DNA from: Quadrisphaera sp. RL12-1S
GTDB lineage: Bacteria; Actinomycetota; Actinomycetes; Actinomycetales; Quadrisphaeraceae
NCBI RefSeq assembly: GCF_014270065.1
Contig: NZ_JACNME010000002.1
Span: 310,001 to 374,000, forward strand
Length of the DNA stretch: 64,000 nucleotides
Reading direction: 5' to 3'
The notes below the pieces were generated by a model. That model was not told the origin of the DNA. It did no database searches and saw only the letters and a program-made list of their open reading frames with translations. Of this stretch, positions 60,915 to 64,000 are shown one piece after another (position 1 is the first letter of the stretch; the number at the start of each line of letters is the position of its first letter). The position numbers and the translations under genes are program-made.

Positions 60915-61907
60915 GTGAGCCCGATCACCGTCACCATCTTGAACGCCCTCATCGCCGTCGTCGGCGGAGTCGCCGGCGCCGTCGTCCTGTTCTGGATCCT
61001 CAACAAGGTCACCGAGCTGCTGCCCAGCAAGCCGCAGGAGCTCATCAAGCCCTACGTCTTCATCCTCCCGGCCTTCGCGGCCCTGGGCCTGTACCTCGTC
61101 TACCCGTTCTTCCAGACGCTGGTGTACAGCTTCGCGAACAGCGACAGCACCGCGTTCATCGGCTTCAAGAACTACCAGGTGCTGCTGTCCTCGCCCAGCT
61201 TCCAGACCACGCTGTTCAACACGTTCCTCTGGATCCTCATCGTCCCGACGTTTGCGATCGTCTTCGGCCTGCTCATCGCCACGCTGGCGGACCGGCTCCG
61301 GCCCACCGGCGAGAAGCTCTCCAAGACGCTGATCTTCCTGCCGCTGGCCATCAGCGCCGTCGGCTCGGTCGCGATCTTCCGGCTGATCTACAACGCGGGC
61401 GCCGCGACCGGCGGCCAGACGGGCCTGCTCAACGCGATCGTCGTCGCCTTCGGCGGGGACCCCATCGCGTGGCTGCAGCAGTCCGGCTTCAAGCTCAACA
61501 GCCTGCTGCTCATGGTCATCCTCATCTGGACCCAGGCCGGCTTCGCGATGGTGCTGCTGTCCGCCGCCATCAAGGGCGTCCCCACGGACACCCTCGAGGC
61601 CGCCCGGATCGACGGTGCCGGCGAGGGGAAGATCTTCTTCTCCATCGTCATCCCGCAGATCCGCGGCACGCTCATCACGGTGTTCATCACCGTGCTCATC
61701 GGGGTGCTCAAGACCTTCGACGTGGTGTACGTGGCCACCAACGGCGGCTTCGGCACCAACATCATCGCCCTGAACTTCTTCCAGGAGCTGTACGTCAACC
61801 GCAACGCGGGGGCCGCGGCGGCCATCGTCGTCCTGCTGATGCTGGTGATCGTGCCGTTCCTCGTCTACCAGATCCGCCAGTTCCGGGCCGAGGAGGCAGC
61901 GCGATGA
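60915..61907 (+). CDS. Sugar ABC permease (MalF/UgpA type)
   Basis: 330 residues from GTG 60915 with GGAGG 4 nt upstream. Eight hydrophobic segments are visible, the first two (ITVTILNALIAVVGGVAGAV and YVFILPAFAALGLYLVYPFF) bracketing a short loop. The EAA loop that meets the ATPase is EAARIDGAGEGKIFFSIVIP. Unlike most MalF-like proteins it has an extra N-terminal helix. No ATPase gene is in the operon; a shared MsiK-type ATPase encoded elsewhere is typical of actinomycetes. Confidence 0.93.
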   Translation: MSPITVTILNALIAVVGGVAGAVVLFWILNKVTELLPSKPQELIKPYVFILPAFAALGLYLVYPFFQTLVYSFANSDSTAFIGFKNYQVLLSSPSFQTTLFNTFLWILIVPTFAIVFGLLIATLADRLRPTGEKLSKTLIFLPLAISAVGSVAIFRLIYNAGAATGGQTGLLNAIVVAFGGDPIAWLQQSGFKLNSLLLMVILIWTQAGFAMVLLSAAIKGVPTDTLEAARIDGAGEGKIFFSIVIPQIRGTLITVFITVLIGVLKTFDVVYVATNGGFGTNIIALNFFQELYVNRNAGAAAAIVVLLMLVIVPFLVYQIRQFRAEEAAR

Positions 61908-62860
61908 GCCAGTCCACCACCGTCCCCCCGGTGTCCAACCCCGGCCAGACCAAGGACCCGGGCCTGACCGCCATCCGGTCGCGCAAGCGCAAGGAGAGCG
62001 GCGGCCACGGCGAGGACTCCGGGGCCCCGGCGCCGCTGTGGGTGAAGATCGCCATCACGCTGCTGTGCCTGCTGTGGGTGCTGCCGGTGTTCGGCCTCGC
62101 GGTGACCTCGCTGCGCGAGCGCACCGACGCCGCCGCCAGCGGCTGGTGGACCGTGTTCACCGGTCCCTCGCAGCTCAGCCGCCTCACGGTGCAGAACTAC
62201 GTCGAGGTGTTCGACAAGGCGCCGATGGCGCAGGCCTTCGTCAACTCCCTGGCCATCTCCATCCCGGCCACGATCATCCCGATCCTCATCGCGGCGTTCG
62301 CGGCCTACGCGTTCACCTTCATGGAGTTCCCGTTCCGCAACCTCCTGCTGGTGCTCATCGTGGCGCTGCTCGTGGTGCCCAACCAGGTGGCGTTCGCGCC
62401 GCTGCTCAACATCTACGGGCAGCTGGGCCTCAACGGCCAGTTCATCGCCGTGTGGGGTGCGCACATCGGCTTCGGCATGGCGCTGGCGATCTACCTGATC
62501 CGCAACTACATGGCCACCCTGCCCAAGGAGGTCATCGAGTCCGCCAAGATCGACGGCGCCTCGCACTTCCAGACCTTCTGGAAGCTCATCATCCCGATGT
62601 CCACCCCGGCGCTGGCGTCGTTCGCGATCTTCCAGTTCCTCTGGGTGTGGAACGACCTGCTGGTGGCCCTGATCTTCATCGGCCCCGGTGACAACCAGCC
62701 GCTGACCATCGCGCTGGTCTCCCTCCTCGGCCAGCAGGGCCAGGGCGACCAGCTGCTCACCGCCGGCGCGTTCTTCACGATGATCCTGCCGATCCTCGTG
62801 TTCCTCTCGCTCCAGCGGTACTTCGTGCGCGGCCTCACGGCGGGCTCCGTCAAGGGCTGA
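61904..62860 (+). CDS. Sugar ABC permease (MalG/UgpE type)
   Basis: 318 residues from ATG 61904 (ATGA overlap with the first permease). A ~45-residue polar N-terminus is followed by six membrane segments; the EAA loop is LPKEVIESAKIDGASHFQTF, and the end SLQRYFVRGLTAGSVKG is the usual MalG-type C-terminus. It forms a heterodimer with the preceding permease. Confidence 0.94.
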   Translation: MSQSTTVPPVSNPGQTKDPGLTAIRSRKRKESGGHGEDSGAPAPLWVKIAITLLCLLWVLPVFGLAVTSLRERTDAAASGWWTVFTGPSQLSRLTVQNYVEVFDKAPMAQAFVNSLAISIPATIIPILIAAFAAYAFTFMEFPFRNLLLVLIVALLVVPNQVAFAPLLNIYGQLGLNGQFIAVWGAHIGFGMALAIYLIRNYMATLPKEVIESAKIDGASHFQTFWKLIIPMSTPALASFAIFQFLWVWNDLLVALIFIGPGDNQPLTIALVSLLGQQGQGDQLLTAGAFFTMILPILVFLSLQRYFVRGLTAGSVKG

Positions 62861-62878
62861 GCCGCCCCACCCCGCAGC

Positions 62879-62907
62879 GGCGCCGCACCGGTCTCCGGTG
62901 CGGCGCC
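62879..62907 (+). terminator. 13-bp perfect hairpin
   Basis: Arms 62879-62891 and 62895-62907 with loop TCT, between the second permease and the glycosidase gene. It may end part of the operon's transcription. Confidence 0.72.
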
Positions 62908-62965
62908 GCCGTCGTGACACCGTGCTGCCGACCGTCCCGTCCGCAGCCCCACCCGGAAGGACCCC

Positions 62966-64000
62966 GTGCCCGCTCACCCCAGCGCCGTCCTGCTGACCCG
63001 CCCCGACGCCGGACCCGAGGCCGCCGCCCTGGCGCTCGCCGTCCCTGCTGACGGCTCGCTGCCCCGCACCGTCTGGTGGGGCCCGGCCTCGCAGGTGGCC
63101 GGCGCCTCCGCCGACGACGTCGTGGCCGTGCGCCGGGGCCTGCTCGGCGTGCAGGGCCTGGCGGTGCTGCCCGAGCACTCCACCGGCCGCTACACCCGGC
63201 CCGCGCTGCGCGGTCACCGCCCGGCGCCGGCGTCCACGGACACCAGTGTGGAGGACCCGGCCTGGTCGACCGCCTTCCGCCTGGTCGACCTGCACCTCGA
63301 CGCCGACGACGCCGCCTCCGGCGCGGCGGTCAGCACGGCGCGCGTCGTCGTCGTCGCCGAGGACGCCGCGGCGGGCCTGGGCCTGCGCACCGAGCTGGAG
63401 GCGCTGGCGGGCGGGCTGCTGCGCGCTCGGCACACCCTCACCAACGCGGGGGCCTCGCCGTACGCCCTGGAGGGCCTGGAGGTGTTGGTCCCGCTGCCCG
63501 ACGAGGCCGCCGAGGTGCTGGACCACACCGGCGGCTGGCTGCACGAGCGGGTGCCGCAGCGCGCGCCCGTGCGCGACGGGCTGTGGCTGCGGGAGAACCG
63601 CACGGGCAAGACCGGGCACGACGCCGCGGGCGACGTCGTCGTCGGCGTCCCCGGCTTCTCCTTCGGCGAGGGCGAGGTGCGCAGCGCCGCCGTCGGCTGG
63701 AGCGGCAACACCGTGCAGCGCCTGGAGCGCTCGCCGTCCACCCAGACCACGCTCGGCGGGGGTGAGCTGCTGCTGCCCGGGGAGACCGCGCTGGCCCCGG
63801 GGGAGTCGTACACGACGCCGTGGCTGTACCTGGGCGCGTCCACCCGCGGGCTGGACGGGCTCGCGGCGGCGAACCACGCCTTCCTGCGCGCCGCCGGCGA
63901 GGCCACGGGGGCGGCGCCGCGGCGCCCGGTGCCGGTGACGCTCAACGTGTGGGAGGCGGTCTGGTTCGACCACGACCTGCCCCACCTGCTGCGCCTGGCC
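62966..64000 (+). CDS. GH36-type alpha-galactosidase (5' part; continues past the window)
   Basis: 345 codons from GTG 62966 with GGAAGG 5 nt upstream; no stop before the edge. The first ~310 residues are the N-terminal beta-supersandwich of GH36 enzymes (TVWWGPASQVAG, VLPEHSTGRYTRPALRGHRP, AWSTAFRLVDLHLDADDAAS). RRPVPVTLNVWEAVWFDHDL opens the catalytic barrel, a GH36 hallmark. The catalytic Asp residues lie beyond the edge. It would cleave alpha-galactosides brought in by the adjacent importer. Confidence 0.85.
   Translation, partial: MPAHPSAVLLTRPDAGPEAAALALAVPADGSLPRTVWWGPASQVAGASADDVVAVRRGLLGVQGLAVLPEHSTGRYTRPALRGHRPAPASTDTSVEDPAWSTAFRLVDLHLDADDAASGAAVSTARVVVVAEDAAAGLGLRTELEALAGGLLRARHTLTNAGASPYALEGLEVLVPLPDEAAEVLDHTGGWLHERVPQRAPVRDGLWLRENRTGKTGHDAAGDVVVGVPGFSFGEGEVRSAAVGWSGNTVQRLERSPSTQTTLGGGELLLPGETALAPGESYTTPWLYLGASTRGLDGLAAANHAFLRAAGEATGAAPRRPVPVTLNVWEAVWFDHDLPHLLRLA

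Overview
The window is high-GC actinobacterial chromosome: many GTG starts, start/stop-overlapping operons, a mycobacterial-type fabG4/htdX cluster, a mycothiol-type arsenate reductase, and many starts lying 6-7 nt behind a TANNNT box, as in leaderless transcripts. Gene content fits a Kineosporiales-like or related actinomycete; genus is not resolved. One stretch (about 44.0-55.1 kb) is visibly AT-richer and foreign.

Layout. 0-9.5 kb: SpoIIE-type phosphatase (cut by the edge), VOC protein, sirtuin, then a fatty-acid cluster (acyl-CoA oxidase, TetR, thiolase, high-molecular-weight FabG, MaoC-type dehydratase). 9.5-18.3 kb: Tudor-like small protein, glutathione-independent formaldehyde dehydrogenase, two aldo/keto reductases, PPOX protein, MFS exporter, Nei-type DNA glycosylase, MarR-EamA efflux pair, phosphoribosyltransferase. 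18.3-34.4 kb: a complete selenocysteine system (selB, selA, selC tRNA, selD) and its client, a three-subunit formate dehydrogenase whose catalytic subunit is interrupted by UGA followed by a hairpin with the geometry of E. coli fdhF. An arsenic operon (ArsN1-like, ArsR, Acr3, ArsC), a TRIC channel and a chemoreceptor sit inside this block. 34.7-43.6 kb: an unusual hydrolase/ABC-ATPase fusion with its permease, a 38-residue peptide, SerA, a phosphoesterase, an HNH protein, an App1-type phosphatase and a DUF1684 protein.

43.98-55.13 kb is an 11.2-kb integrated element in the coding sequence of udgX, a uracil-DNA glycosylase. It has a large serine integrase at the left end, a 26-bp perfect inverted repeat around an AT-rich core, an HNH-like/terminase-small-subunit-like pair, overlapping small phage-like genes, and a low-GC three-gene operon ending in a ComEC-like metallo-beta-lactamase-fold hydrolase. 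Its right end brings a replacement 3' part for udgX, while the displaced native 3' part remains at the left end. The restored gene carries a 1-base frameshift. This element is the best candidate here for something undescribed.

55.5-64 kb: SDR epimerase, small conserved proteins, then a ROK regulator divergent from a sugar ABC importer (binding protein, two permeases) followed by a GH36 alpha-galactosidase-like gene cut by the right edge.

Working together: formaldehyde dehydrogenase and the Sec-dependent formate dehydrogenase could form a formaldehyde-formate-CO2 route; selA/B/C/D serve that enzyme; the ROK regulator probably controls galactoside uptake and cleavage.
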